A DNA stretch of 64,000 nt from Kitasatospora phosalacinea (GCF_000716545.1 NZ_JNWZ01000019.1:1-64000); one strand, 5' to 3'. Shown: positions 44,541 through 59,295, numbered from the stretch's first letter. The notes: generated from the letters alone by a model not told the origin. Numbers and translations: made by a program.

Positions 44541-45200
44541 TCAGCCGGCGAACTCGGTCTGCCGGTCGCGGGTGCGGTGGCAGGCGTAGGCCAGGGTGCC
44601 GAGCAGCAGGCGGGCCTCGGGCGGGGCGCCGTCCGCGGTCGGGCGGCGCAGCCAGCGCATCGGGCCGAGCGGGCCCAGCGGGGTGGGCGGGGCGGCCAGG
44701 TAGGAGCCGAGGCCGTGGCAGGTGAGGTCGAGCGAGGCGTCGTCCCAGCCCATCCGGTAGAGCAGGTCGGGCAGCCGCTCGGCGGTGCCGGGGGCGACGA
44801 ACAGCAGCAGCCGCCCGGCCGGGGAGGCCAGCACCGGGCCGACCTGGGTGCCCATCCGCTCCAGCCGGACCAGGGCCTGCAGGCCGGGCTGGGCCGGTAC
44901 GTCCAGCACGTCGAACTGATGGCCCGTCGGGAGGAGCAGCGGGGTGTCGGCCGGACATCGGGCGGCGAGCTCGGCGGCCGTCGCGCCGGGGGCGACCACC
45001 GGGCCGACCAGGCGGTGCAGGTTGGGCGCGGCGCAGTGCGGGAGGCCGCAGTCGCAGGCCGTCCCGGCGCGCGCGGTCGGGCTGCCGACGGCCAGCGTCC
45101 AGCCCCAGCGTCCGGAGTACTCGGCGGCGGCCTGCAGCGCGGTGGGCCGGGTGCGGCGGCCGAGGGGGGTGAACCGCAGGGTGCCGAAGAGCTTGTCCAT
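44541..45200 (-). CDS. Primase/polymerase (prim-pol) N-terminal-domain-like protein
   Basis: 219 aa from ATG 45200 (MDKLFGTLRFTPLGRRTRPT), AGAGGTTGGGGG upstream; longer in-frame starts are improbable. LQAAAEYSGRWGWTLAVGSP with CDCGLPHCAAPNLH (two Cys and His) resembles the N-terminal domain annotated bifunctional DNA primase/polymerase in many Streptomyces. The helicase-type second domain is absent, and the acidic catalytic residues of prim-pols are not clearly recognisable here. Such short proteins may be inactive relatives. It precedes nsdA divergently in Streptomyces. Confidence 0.6.
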   Translation of the reverse strand: MDKLFGTLRFTPLGRRTRPTALQAAAEYSGRWGWTLAVGSPTARAGTACDCGLPHCAAPNLHRLVGPVVAPGATAAELAARCPADTPLLLPTGHQFDVLDVPAQPGLQALVRLERMGTQVGPVLASPAGRLLLFVAPGTAERLPDLLYRMGWDDASLDLTCHGLGSYLAAPPTPLGPLGPMRWLRRPTADGAPPEARLLLGTLAYACHRTRDRQTEFAG

Positions 45201-45640
45201 GCCACCCCCAACCTCTTCCGGTCGCCGCTGGTTACGGGACGGTGACGGCGCGTCGCCGGTCGGGCGCGGGGTGCGTGGTGCGCCGGAGGCGTGCGCGGAG
45301 CGGTGCGCGCCGATCCGAGCGGCGCGGGCGAGCAGGCGCCTTGCACCGGCGCTTCGGATGCCGGATCGTCGTTGCCGCACGCGTGCCTCCGTCGGGTTCC
45401 GTCGGGTCCGGGCATGTGCCGGGGTCATGCCGGGCTGACACACAGTGAATCGCGCCCGCCGGTCCGGTAGTTCACCCGTGGGGGTGGCGAAAGGTGGCGT
45501 TTCTCCGGCGTTGCTCCCCCGGATGGCGGAGGGGCGCTACGTTCGGCATACGGAACGCAGCCGACCGGTCACGCGGGCGGCGACGAAAAGGGTCAGGGCG
45601 AATGCGGGGCCCCGGGTCGGGGCGGGATGGGGACGGTCCC
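45201..45640. other. Control region between the prim-pol-like gene and nsdA
   Basis: 440 bp without a convincing gene; short ORFs here are shadows of each other. A palindrome CGTTC-N8-GAACG (45540-45557) lies about 85 bp upstream of the nsdA start, and a GAAAGGTGG-like run near 45488-45498. It must carry the nsdA promoter and the promoter of the leftward gene. Confidence 0.4.
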
Positions 45641-47098
45641 ATGGGTGAGAAGCAGCCGAACGAGAAGCTTGGCTCCTGGTTCGCGCGCAGCGGCTGGTCG
45701 AAGGGCGAGCTGGCGCGTCAAGTGAACCGCAGGGCACGGCAGATCGGCGCGCACCACGTCTCCACGGACACCTCACGGGTGCGCCGCTGGCTGGACGGCG
45801 AACAGCCGCGCGAGCCGATCCCGAAGATCATGTCGGAGCTGTTCTCGGAGCGCTTCGGCTCGGTGGTCTCGGTCGAGGACCTCGGCCTGCGCGCGGTGGT
45901 CCAGGTGACCACCGTCGGCAGCGGGGTCGACCTGCCCTGGAGCCCGCAGCAGACCGTGCAGGCGATCAGCGAGTACTCGCGCAGCGACCTGATGCTCAAC
46001 CGCCGTGGTTTCCTGGGCACTTCGCTGGCGCTGACGGCCGGCGCGGCACTGATCGAGCCGATGCAGCGCTGGCTGACGCCCGGCCCGAACGGCGCGCCCA
46101 CCCCGATCCTGGCGGCGGCCAACGGCGGCGAGCACTTCACCGGGCGGCTCTCCGAGCCGGAGATGCAGCTGCTGGAGCAGACCACCGAGATGTTCCGCAA
46201 GTGGGACGCGCAGAACGGCGGCGGCCTGCGCCGCAAGGCCGTGGTCGGTCAACTCCACGAGGTCACCGACCTGTTGCAGGAGAGCTACCCCGAGGCGATC
46301 ACCAAGCGGCTGTTCCGGATCACCGCCGAACTCGCCCACCTGGCCGGCTTCATGTCGTACGACGTGGGCATGCACCCGAGCGCGCAGAAGTACTACGTGC
46401 TGGCGCTGCACGCGGCCAAGGAGGCCGGCGACCGCCCGTTCGGGGCGCACGTGCTGACCGACATGAGCCGGCAGATGATCCACCTCAACCGCGGCGAGGA
46501 CGCGCTGGAGCTGATCCACCTCGCCCAGTACGGCAGCCGGGACACCGCCACCGCCCGCCAGCAGTCGCTGCTGTACGCGATGGAGGCGCGGGCGTACTCC
46601 AACATCGGCGAGCTCAACCGGTGCGCCCGGGCGGTCCGGCTGTCGGAGGACACCTTCAGCGACATCAAGGAGAGCAACGAGGAGACGCCGAACTGGCTCA
46701 AGTTCTTCTCGTACGCCGAGCTGTGCGCGGAGAACGGGCACTCCTACCGGGACCTGGCGTACACCTCGGACCACGGCGCGGCGATGGCCAAGCCCGCCGA
46801 GCGGCTGATCACCGAGGCGGTCGACCGGTTCCGGGACGACCAGGACCACGTCCGCACCTACGCGTTCAACCTGGTCGGGATGGCCTCGGTGCGGCTGCTG
46901 CAGAACGAGCCGGAGGACGCGGCGAAGTTCTGCGAGGAGGCGGTCGACATCGCCAAGAAGGTCCGCTCCGAGCGGCTGAACACCCGGGTCCGCAAGACCT
47001 CCGAGGCCGCCAGCCGGGACTTCCGCGGCGCGCCCGGGGTGGACCGGCTGGCCGAGCGGGTGGTGCACGACATCCCGGAGTTCGTCTCGGTGGTCTGA
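45641..47098 (+). CDS. nsdA: NsdA, negative regulator of differentiation
   Basis: 485 aa from ATG 45641 (MGEKQPNEKLGSWFARSGWS). In S. coelicolor NsdA represses sporulation and antibiotic production. An Xre-like HTH lies near residues 18-68 (GELARQVNRRARQIGAHHVS, RVRRWLDGEQPREPIPKIMS). A hydrophobic RRGFLGTSLALTAGAALIEP (about 125-145) looks like a twin-arginine-type segment. TPR-like helices follow, from RLFRITAELAHLAGFMSYDV onwards. Its place immediately before amtB-glnK-glnD is the conserved one. Confidence 0.93.
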   Translation: MGEKQPNEKLGSWFARSGWSKGELARQVNRRARQIGAHHVSTDTSRVRRWLDGEQPREPIPKIMSELFSERFGSVVSVEDLGLRAVVQVTTVGSGVDLPWSPQQTVQAISEYSRSDLMLNRRGFLGTSLALTAGAALIEPMQRWLTPGPNGAPTPILAAANGGEHFTGRLSEPEMQLLEQTTEMFRKWDAQNGGGLRRKAVVGQLHEVTDLLQESYPEAITKRLFRITAELAHLAGFMSYDVGMHPSAQKYYVLALHAAKEAGDRPFGAHVLTDMSRQMIHLNRGEDALELIHLAQYGSRDTATARQQSLLYAMEARAYSNIGELNRCARAVRLSEDTFSDIKESNEETPNWLKFFSYAELCAENGHSYRDLAYTSDHGAAMAKPAERLITEAVDRFRDDQDHVRTYAFNLVGMASVRLLQNEPEDAAKFCEEAVDIAKKVRSERLNTRVRKTSEAASRDFRGAPGVDRLAERVVHDIPEFVSVV

Positions 47099-49036
<1,938 letters not shown>

Positions 49037-49093
49037 CCACCCGCCCCTCCGATCCACTCCGACCCACTCTGATCCACCGCCGAAAACCCTCCT

Positions 49094-49122
49094 GGCGGAC
49101 CTGCCCTCCCGGCAGGTCCGCC
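49094..49122 (+). terminator. Terminator/attenuator between glnK and glnD
   Basis: GGCGGACCTGCC (49094-49105) pairs perfectly with 49111-49122 around a 5-nt loop. It could reduce readthrough so that glnD is less expressed than amtB-glnK. Confidence 0.75.
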
Positions 49123-49160
49123 GAAGGCGTATCCGGCGCCCGCACGCACCGGGAGCAGAC

Positions 49161-51599
49161 GTGAGCAGCACCGACCCCGCCGAGTACGGCTACCCGGCCG
49201 AACGCGCCCGCCTGCTGGCCGACCCCGTCGCCACCGGCCCGCAGCGCCGGGCCGCCCTCGCCCGGCTCACCGACCACTGGCTCGCCGGCCTCTACCGGAT
49301 GGCCGGCGCCCCCGCCGGCACCGCCCTGGTCGCCGTCGGCGGCTACGGCCGGGCCGAGCTCTCCCCGCGCAGCGACCTGGACGTGCTGCTGCTGCACGAG
49401 GGACCGCTCGCCGCCGACCTCGCCGAACGCGTCTGGTACCCGGTCTGGGACAGCGGCGTCGCCCTCGACCACGCCGTCCGCACCCCCGGCGAGGCCCGCG
49501 CGGTCGCCGCCGAGGACCTCAAGGTCCAGCTCGGCCTGCTCGACGCCCGCCACCTGGCCGGCGACCCGCGGCTCACCGCCGACCTGCGCTCCGTCGTCCT
49601 CGCCGACTGGCGCGCCGCCGCGCCCCGGCGCCTCCCGGAGCTGCGGGAGCTCGGCCGGGCCCGGGCCGAACGCCACGGCGAGCTGTCCTTCCTGCTCGAA
49701 CCCGACCTCAAGGAGGCCCGCGGCGGCCTGCGCGACCTGGTCGCCCTCGACGCGATCGCCGCCACCTGGCTCGCCGACGCCCCCCGCGACGGCCTGGACG
49801 CCGCCGCCCGCACCCTCGCCGACGTCCGCGACGCCCTGCACCTGACCACCGGGCGGGCCACCGAGCGACTCTCCCTGCAGGACCAGGACCAGGTCGCCGA
49901 ACGCCTCGGCGTGCTCGACGCCGACACCCTGCTGCGGCAGGTCTACCAGGCCGCCCGCACCATCGCGTACGCCGGCGACGTCACCTGGCGCGCCGTCGAC
50001 CGGGTGCTGGCCGAGCGCGGCCGGTCCGCGCCCCGCCGCGCCGTCCGGTTCGGCTTCCCGTTCAACGGCGCCCGGCGCGCCCCGCTCGGCCCCGCCACGG
50101 CCGAGCGCCGCCCGCTCGCCGAGGGCGTGGTCGAGCAGGACGGCGAGGCGGTGCTCGCCCAGGCCGCCCGGCCCGCCACCGACCCAGTGCTGCCGCTGCG
50201 CGCCGCCGCCGCGGCCGCCCAGGCCGGGCTGACCGTCGGCTACGCCACCGTGCGCCGGCTCGCCGCCGAGACCGGGCCGCTGCCGGTGCCCTGGCCCGAC
50301 GAGGCCCGCGCGCAGCTGGTCACCCTGCTCGGCGCCGGCGAGGCCTGCCTGCCGGTGTGGGAGGCGCTGGAGGCCGAGGGGCTGATCAGCCGGATGCTGC
50401 CCGACTGGGAGCGCGTCCGCTGCCGGCCGCAGCGCAACGCCGTGCACCGCTGGACCGTCGACCGCCACCTGATCGAGACCGCGGTCAAGGCCGCCGCGAT
50501 GACCCGCCGCACCGCCCGTCCCGACCTGCTGCTGGTCGCCGCCCTGCTGCACGACCTCGGCAAGGGCTGGCCCGGCGACCACTCCGAGGCCGGCGAGGTG
50601 ATCGTCCGCGACGTCGCCGTCCGGATGGGCTTCGACAAGCACGACACCGACACCCTGGCGCTGCTGGTGCGCCACCACCTGACGCTGGTCGACACCGCCA
50701 CCCGCCGCGACCCCGACGACCCCGCCACCGCCGACCTGATGGCCAAGACCGTCGGCACCCAGACCCACCTGGAACTGCTGCACGCCCTCACCGAGGCCGA
50801 CGCCACCGCCACCGGCCCCGCCGCCTGGTCCGCCTGGCGGGCCTCGCTGGTCGCCACCCTGGTCGAGCGCACCGCCGCCCGGCTGGCCGGCGACACCCCG
50901 CCGCCCGCCGCCGACCCCGAGGTCACCGCCGACCAGGAGCGCCTCGCCGTCGAGGCCGCCCGCACCGGCGCCCCCGCGCTCGCCCTGACCGCGCACGCCG
51001 AACCCGCGCCGGACGGCGGCGGCGCCGAGCCGATGGGCGTCGAACTCACCCTGGCCATCCCCGACCGCCCCGGCCTGCTCGGCACCGTCGCGGGCGTGCT
51101 CGCCGTGCACCGCCTCGCGGTCCGCAAGGCGGGCGTGCGCGAACTCGACCCGGTCGGCGCCGGGCCCGTCCTGCTGCTGTCCTGGACGGTCGCCGCCGAG
51201 TACGGCGACCTGCCCGAGGCCGCCCGGCTCCGGGCCGACCTGCGCCGCGCCCTGGACGGCTCGCTGGACGTCGCCCGCAAGCTCGCCGAACGCGACGCCG
51301 CCGCGCCGCGCCGCCGCGGCATCAGCACCCCGCCGCCGGTGGTCACCGTCGCCCCGCACGACGCCTCGCGCTCCGCCACCGTGCTGGAGGTCCGGGCGCA
51401 CGACGCGCCCGGCCTGCTGCACCGGATCGGCCGCGCCCTGGACGCCTCCGGCGTGCGGGTCCGCACCGCGCACGTCTCCACCCTCGGGGCGGAGGCCGTC
51501 GACGCGTTCTACCTCACCTCCACCGACGGCGGCCCGCTGCCGGCGGGCCGCGCCGAGGAGGTCGCGAGGGCGGTCCGGGCCGCCCTGGGGGCGCACTGA
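49161..51599 (+). CDS. glnD: PII-modifying nucleotidyltransferase GlnD
   Basis: 812 aa from GTG 49161. In Streptomyces this enzyme adenylylates GlnK, whereas in proteobacteria it uridylylates. The nucleotidyltransferase site is VGGYGRAELSPRSDLDVLLL (GSD-type). A HD phosphohydrolase follows, LLVAALLHDLGKGWPGDHSE, which removes the group. Two ACT domains end the protein (ELTLAIPDRPGLLGTVAGVL and VLEVRAHDAPGLLHRIGRAL), probably glutamine sensors. Order of domains is complete. Confidence 0.97.
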   Translation: MSSTDPAEYGYPAERARLLADPVATGPQRRAALARLTDHWLAGLYRMAGAPAGTALVAVGGYGRAELSPRSDLDVLLLHEGPLAADLAERVWYPVWDSGVALDHAVRTPGEARAVAAEDLKVQLGLLDARHLAGDPRLTADLRSVVLADWRAAAPRRLPELRELGRARAERHGELSFLLEPDLKEARGGLRDLVALDAIAATWLADAPRDGLDAAARTLADVRDALHLTTGRATERLSLQDQDQVAERLGVLDADTLLRQVYQAARTIAYAGDVTWRAVDRVLAERGRSAPRRAVRFGFPFNGARRAPLGPATAERRPLAEGVVEQDGEAVLAQAARPATDPVLPLRAAAAAAQAGLTVGYATVRRLAAETGPLPVPWPDEARAQLVTLLGAGEACLPVWEALEAEGLISRMLPDWERVRCRPQRNAVHRWTVDRHLIETAVKAAAMTRRTARPDLLLVAALLHDLGKGWPGDHSEAGEVIVRDVAVRMGFDKHDTDTLALLVRHHLTLVDTATRRDPDDPATADLMAKTVGTQTHLELLHALTEADATATGPAAWSAWRASLVATLVERTAARLAGDTPPPAADPEVTADQERLAVEAARTGAPALALTAHAEPAPDGGGAEPMGVELTLAIPDRPGLLGTVAGVLAVHRLAVRKAGVRELDPVGAGPVLLLSWTVAAEYGDLPEAARLRADLRRALDGSLDVARKLAERDAAAPRRRGISTPPPVVTVAPHDASRSATVLEVRAHDAPGLLHRIGRALDASGVRVRTAHVSTLGAEAVDAFYLTSTDGGPLPAGRAEEVARAVRAALGAH

Positions 51600-51701
51600 C
51601 CGGCTGTTCCCGCCGGGGCGCAGACCGGCCGCCGGGGTACGGCTACCCTTGGGGGCGACGACAGTACCCGTACTCGATGCCGCAAGGGACCCGCGACCGA
51701 C

Positions 51702-53261
51702 GTGTTCGACACTCTCTCCGACCGCCTCGCAGCGACGTTCAAGAACCTCCGGGGCAAGGGCCGTCTCAGCGAGGCGGACATCGACGCCACCGCGCGCGAG
51801 ATCCGGATCGCCCTGCTGGAGGCGGACGTCGCGCTCCCCGTGGTCCGCGCCTTCATCAAGCAGGTCAAGGAACGCGCCCTCGGTTCCGAGGTCTCCGGCG
51901 CGCTGAACCCGGCCCAGCAGATCATCAAGATCGTCAACGAGGAGCTGATCAGCATCCTCGGTGGCGAGACCCGCCGCCTCCGGTACGCCAAGACCGGCCC
52001 GACCGTGATCATGCTGGCCGGCCTCCAGGGCGCGGGCAAGACCACGCTGGCCGGAAAGCTCGGCCACTGGCTCAAGAGCCAGAAGCACACCCCGCTGCTG
52101 GTCGCCTGCGACCTCCAGCGCCCCAACGCCGTCACCCAGCTCGGCGTCGTCGCGGAGCGGGCCGGCGTCGCCTTCTACGGCCCGCAGCCCGGCAACGGCG
52201 TCGGCGACCCGGTGCAGGTCGCCCGCGACTCCATCGAGTACGCCAAGCAGAAGCAGTACGACGTCGTCATCGTCGACACCGCCGGCCGCCTCGGCATCGA
52301 CGCCGAACTGATGCAGCAGGCCGCCGACATCCGGGCCGCGGTCGACCCGGACGAGGTCCTGTTCGTGGTCGACGCCATGGTCGGCCAGGACGCGGTCACC
52401 ACCGCCCAGGCCTTCCTCGAGGGCGTCGACTTCACCGGCGTGGTGCTCTCCAAGCTCGACGGCGACGCGCGCGGCGGCGCCGCGCTCTCGGTCGCCCACG
52501 TGACCGGCCGCCAGATCATGTTCGCCTCCAACGGCGAGAAGGTCGACGACTTCGACGCCTTCCACCCGGACCGGATGGCCTCGCGCATCCTCGGCATGGG
52601 CGACGTCCTCTCGCTGATCGAGAAGGCCGAGCAGACCTTCTCCCAGGCCGAGGCCGAGAAGATGGCCGCCAAGCTCCAGGGCGGCGGCAAGGACTTCACG
52701 CTCGACGACTTCCTGTCGCAGCTGGAGCAGGTCCAGAAGATGGGCTCGATCTCCAAGCTGCTCGGCATGCTCCCCGGCATGGGCCAGATCCGGGAGCAGA
52801 TCAACAACCTGGACGACAAGGACGTCAACCGGGTCGGCGCGATCATCAAGTCGATGACCCCGGCCGAGCGGACCGACCCCAAGATCATCAACGGCTCGCG
52901 CCGGCTGCGCATCGCCAAGGGCTCCGGCGTCCAGGTCGGCGAGGTCTCCGGCCTGGTCGAGCGGTTCTTCGAGGCCCGCAAGATGATGTCGGCGATGGCC
53001 TCCGGCAAGGGCATCCCCGGCATGCCGGGCATCCCCGGGATGGGCGGCGGCGCCAAGCGCTCCGGCAAGAAGGCCCCGGTCGCCAAGGGCAAGCGCAAGA
53101 GCGGCAACCCGCTCAAGCGCGCCCAGGAGGAGGCCGCCGCCGCCGAGCGCAGGGCCCTCGGCCCCGGCCAGGGCGCCCAGCCCGGCGGCGCGTTCGGCGT
53201 CCAGCCCGGCAAGGGCCCGGCGGACTTCGAACTCCCCAAGGAGTTCAAGGACCTGCTGTAG
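51702..53261 (+). CDS. ffh: Signal recognition particle protein Ffh
   Basis: 519 aa from GTG 51702. The NG domain binds GTP (GLQGAGKTTLAGKLG, VDTAGRLGID, SKLDGDARGG). The Met-rich M domain (from about residue 310) has GMLPGMGQIREQIN, RIAKGSGVQVGEVSG and ends in a Gly/Lys tail (GMGGGAKRSGKKAPVAKGKR). It recognises signal sequences and 4.5S RNA and docks with FtsY. The basic C-terminal extension is longer than in E. coli but usual in actinomycetes. Confidence 0.98.
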   Translation: MFDTLSDRLAATFKNLRGKGRLSEADIDATAREIRIALLEADVALPVVRAFIKQVKERALGSEVSGALNPAQQIIKIVNEELISILGGETRRLRYAKTGPTVIMLAGLQGAGKTTLAGKLGHWLKSQKHTPLLVACDLQRPNAVTQLGVVAERAGVAFYGPQPGNGVGDPVQVARDSIEYAKQKQYDVVIVDTAGRLGIDAELMQQAADIRAAVDPDEVLFVVDAMVGQDAVTTAQAFLEGVDFTGVVLSKLDGDARGGAALSVAHVTGRQIMFASNGEKVDDFDAFHPDRMASRILGMGDVLSLIEKAEQTFSQAEAEKMAAKLQGGGKDFTLDDFLSQLEQVQKMGSISKLLGMLPGMGQIREQINNLDDKDVNRVGAIIKSMTPAERTDPKIINGSRRLRIAKGSGVQVGEVSGLVERFFEARKMMSAMASGKGIPGMPGIPGMGGGAKRSGKKAPVAKGKRKSGNPLKRAQEEAAAAERRALGPGQGAQPGGAFGVQPGKGPADFELPKEFKDLL

Positions 53262-53349
53262 GCGGGCCACCGGGGGCGCGGGGAGCCTGCTGTGCGTCCT
53301 CCCGCGTCCCCGCCGCTCGTCCGCGCCCGGCCTGGGCCAGAATGGGCCA

Positions 53350-53874
53350 ATGCGCGTGACGATCCGAGCCCCCCGCCCCGATGACGTCGTTCCCTACGCC
53401 GAGGCGGTGCGGCGCTCCGCCCCGCACATCGGGCGGTGGAACCCGGTCGAGCCGGACGCCATGCCCGACCTGCTGAGCCGTCAAGGCGCGGGCCTGCGGA
53501 CGTTCATGATCGTCGACACCGAGACCGGCGGCCTGGTCGGCAAGTGCAACGTGGCCAACATCGTGATGGCGCGGTTCTGCAACGGCGTGCTGGGCTACGA
53601 CTCGTACCTGCCGTTCGCCGGGACGGGCCGGATGTCGGAGGGCATGCGGCTGGTGGTGGAGCGCTGCTTCACGCCGCCGGAGCGGGGCGGGCTGGGGCTG
53701 CACCGGCTGGAGATCAACGTCCAGCCGGACAACGAGCGGTCGATCGCGCTGGCCCGCCGGCTGGGCTTCCGGCACGAGGGCTTCACGCCGCGGATGCTGT
53801 TCCTGCAGGACGCCTGGCGCGACCACGAGCGGTTCGCGCTGACCGCGGAGGAGTGGCCGACGCCGGTGCGCTGA
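53350..53874 (+). CDS. GNAT (RimJ/RimL-type) N-acetyltransferase
   Basis: 174 aa from ATG 53350. The fold elements RAPRPDDVVPYAEAVRRSAP, then LVGKCNVANIVMARFCNGVL, RMSEGMRLVVERCF and RLEINVQPDNERSIALARRL and GFRHEGFTPRMLFLQDAW are typical of acetyl-CoA-dependent acetyltransferases modifying protein N-termini or small molecules. CAGAAT lies 6 bp upstream of the ATG, so the transcript may be leaderless. Substrate unknown. Confidence 0.88.
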   Translation: MRVTIRAPRPDDVVPYAEAVRRSAPHIGRWNPVEPDAMPDLLSRQGAGLRTFMIVDTETGGLVGKCNVANIVMARFCNGVLGYDSYLPFAGTGRMSEGMRLVVERCFTPPERGGLGLHRLEINVQPDNERSIALARRLGFRHEGFTPRMLFLQDAWRDHERFALTAEEWPTPVR

Positions 53875-53935
53875 GCGGGGCCGGCCGCGGCGTTGCGCCC
53901 CGCCCCCGGTGCGCGGTGTCCGTATCGTCCGACGC

Positions 53936-55840
<1,905 letters not shown>

Positions 55841-55845
55841 CGCCG

Positions 55846-56661
55846 CTACCCGCGGGGCCTGGTCCCCACCGCCCAGCGGAACTCGTTCGCCATCCGCACC
55901 GAGCCGTCCGGGCGCAGGAACGGGTGCAGCGCCTCCTCCAGCTCCTTGGCCACCAGCGCCGTGCCCGCGGCCTCCTCGGCCCGGTCGAACAGGCCGGTGG
56001 AGAGCAGGCCGCGGACCGCCGAGTCCAGGCCCGCGTAGGCGAACGGGCAGGCCACCCGCCCGCCCCCGGACGGGCGCGTCCCGGCCGCGGCGAGCAGCGA
56101 CTCCAGTGCGCCCGGCCCGGCCGCCGCGAACGGGTCCGGCGCGCCGAGCGGGGCGTGCCGTCGGGCCACCTCCAGCACGGCGGCGCTCTCGCAGCGCTCC
56201 GCCGGGCCCCAGGAGGCCACCACCACCTGCCCGCCGGGCAGTGCGCGGGCGGCCGCCCGGGCGACCAGCGCGGGCACCGGCGGCTGCTCGAAAACGGTCA
56301 CCAGGGAGTGCGCCGGGCGGGGGACGGGGTGCGCCGAACGGGCGACGCCCTCCGCTGGCCCGCCGGGCGACACCTGCAGCCCGCGGGCCGCCGCCAGCTC
56401 CCGCAGCCCGCCGTCCGCCTCCACCCCCGCGACCTGCGCGCCGCGCCCGGCGGCGAGCAGCAGCGCCAGCCCGGACCGGCAGCCGACGCCCAGTAGGCTG
56501 GTGGCCGCGCCGACCTCGAGCCGCCGGTAAACGTCCTGGTAGAGGGGGACGAGCATGCGCTCCTGGATCTCCGCCCAGTCCCGCGCCCGACCGCCGCGCC
56601 CCGTCGGCCCGTCCGTCCGGATCCGGTCCACGGTGCTGCCGGTCACCTGCGCTGAAGCCAT
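55846..56661 (-). CDS. SAM-dependent methyltransferase-like protein
   Basis: 271 aa from ATG 56661. DWAEIQERMLVPLYQDVYRR is followed by a class I motif (SLLGVGCRSGLALLLAAGRG, with LGVGCRSG in place of the usual D-X-G-X-G) and VAGVEADGGLRELAAARGLQ. ALPGGQVVVASWGPAERCES is the post-II strand. The C-terminal half resembles small-molecule methyltransferases. Substrate unknown. It is convergent with ftsH, 5 bp apart, and divergent from proS. Confidence 0.8.
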   Translation of the reverse strand: MASAQVTGSTVDRIRTDGPTGRGGRARDWAEIQERMLVPLYQDVYRRLEVGAATSLLGVGCRSGLALLLAAGRGAQVAGVEADGGLRELAAARGLQVSPGGPAEGVARSAHPVPRPAHSLVTVFEQPPVPALVARAAARALPGGQVVVASWGPAERCESAAVLEVARRHAPLGAPDPFAAAGPGALESLLAAAGTRPSGGGRVACPFAYAGLDSAVRGLLSTGLFDRAEEAAGTALVAKELEEALHPFLRPDGSVRMANEFRWAVGTRPRG

Positions 56662-56902
56662 CGCGGCCTCCCATTCGGTCCTCGGAATCGGCTGCGGCCC
56701 CCGCAGCCCTGCCCCCCGGCCCCCCTCCCAGCGAACAGCGGGCCGCCCCCGCCGTCCAGAGGGGTGCGAGCAGGTATCCGTGCGCCGCGGGTGTGCGCCC
56801 CGGGGTGTGCGCGGGCGCGTCGCGGTCCGGCGGGGCCGGCGGGTCCGGCGCGGCCCCCGAGCCCGGCGGGTCCGGCGGGTCCGGCGGCCGCGCGGCCGTA
56901 CG

Positions 56903-56943
56903 GTGAACCGGATTCACGGTCCGGCCCCGGTTTTCCGTACCAT
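56903..56943 (+). promoter_or_regulatory. proS promoter with palindrome GTGAA-N5-TTCAC
   Basis: TACCAT (56938-56943) lies exactly 7 bp before the proS ATG, a predicted leaderless -10. The palindrome GTGAACCGGATTCAC (56903-56917) covers the -35 position (TTCACG 19 bp from the -10). A regulator bound here would block or activate transcription. Confidence 0.55.
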
Positions 56944-56950
56944 TCGGCCC

Positions 56951-58363
<1,413 letters not shown>

Positions 58364-58716
58364 CCCGGACCGCGGGCCGGGGCCCGGAGAATTCCGGAAC
58401 CCCGGTTCGCGTGCTGGCAGTTGAGACTACTGACCAGTCAACTCCCCGAGGTACCCCACAAGCGGTACGGTATACGGCCCGTGGCCCTGTCAATTTTCGG
58501 ACAGGTCGCGGGCCGTCCGTCGTGGGGATGTTGGGCTCCGCGGCGGGTGCCGAAGCCCGGCGAAGCCCGCCGGGTCCACACGTGCAGGGGGTTGGTCTTG
58601 CGTCAGTCCGGAGTCGCGCAATTCGCGCGCGAAAGTGCGTTCCTGAGAGTCCGCTGGGAATTCCCGAACGCGGGTGCCCGTCGGAACATCGGCTCTCTCC
58701 CCATCGTTGGTACAGC
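58364..58716. other. Intergenic region with a long hairpin between proS and the HEXXH protein
   Basis: 353 bp without a good gene. A hairpin at 58476-58514 has an outer stem GGCCCG/CGGGCC and an inner stem CCTGTC/GACAGG around an AT-rich loop (AATTTTCG). It is about 110 bp after proS, so it may be a terminator or a structured leader. GC content is lower than around it. Confidence 0.45.
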
Positions 58717-59295
58717 GTGAGCACGACACAGCCCCTCGTCCTCGCGGCCGAACTGGCCGCCGCCTGGAGCGACATCCAGGCCCACCACCGGGACCTGCCC
58801 GACCTGGCGTCGCCCGAGGCGCTGATCGGCGAGTCCTCGTCCGCCTGCGGCACCCAGCTCAACTTCGAGCGACTGCTGCACGAGGCCGCCCACGGCCTGG
58901 CCGCCGCCCGGGAGATCCGCGACACCTCGCGGGCCGGCCGCTACCACAACCGCCGCTTCCTGCTGCTCGCCTCCGAGCTGGGCCTGGCCCACCCGGTCGA
59001 GCCGCACGCCAGCAGCGGCTTCTCCCAGGTGACGATGGGGCACGAGACCCGCGACCGCTACGCCGAGACCATCGAGCGTCTCGACCGCGCGCTCGGGGCG
59101 CACCAGCTCGCCGTGGCCGGCGAGGGCAGCCACCGCGCCTTCCGCGGGCCGGCCGCGCGGCACGGCTCCTCGGGCGGCGGCGTCCGGGTCAAGGCGGTGT
59201 GCGGCTGCGGTCGCAACGTCCGCGTGGTCCCGTCCGTGCTGGCCCAGGCCGCGATCGTCTGCGGCGCCTGCCAGCAGCCGTTCAAGATCGCCTGA
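58717..59295 (+). CDS. Putative zinc metalloprotein with HEAAH motif and C-terminal zinc ribbon
   Basis: 192 aa from GTG 58717. [20 protein letters not shown] contains HEXXH-type HEAAH (about residue 52), and [20 protein letters not shown] follows, as in SprT-like and related metallopeptidase-like proteins. The C-terminal ribbon is [11 protein letters not shown]...VCGACQQPF (Cys-Xaa-Cys and Cys-Xaa-Xaa-Cys). Zinc-ribbon-ended proteins of this shape occur in Streptomyces chromosomes and plasmids. Protease activity is not shown. It is 451 bp upstream of rpsP. Confidence 0.78.
   Translation: MSTTQPLVLAAELAAAWSDIQAHHRDLPDLASPEALIGESSSACGTQLNFERLLHEAAHGLAAAREIRDTSRAGRYHNRRFLLLASELGLAHPVEPHASSGFSQVTMGHETRDRYAETIERLDRALGAHQLAVAGEGSHRAFRGPAARHGSSGGGVRVKAVCGCGRNVRVVPSVLAQAAIVCGACQQPFKIA

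Noticed and set aside
45201-45440. Longer start of the prim-pol-like gene (300-aa version)
   Set aside because: The additional 81 residues are Arg/Pro-rich and lack the family's features, while ATG 45200 has a good upstream purine tract.
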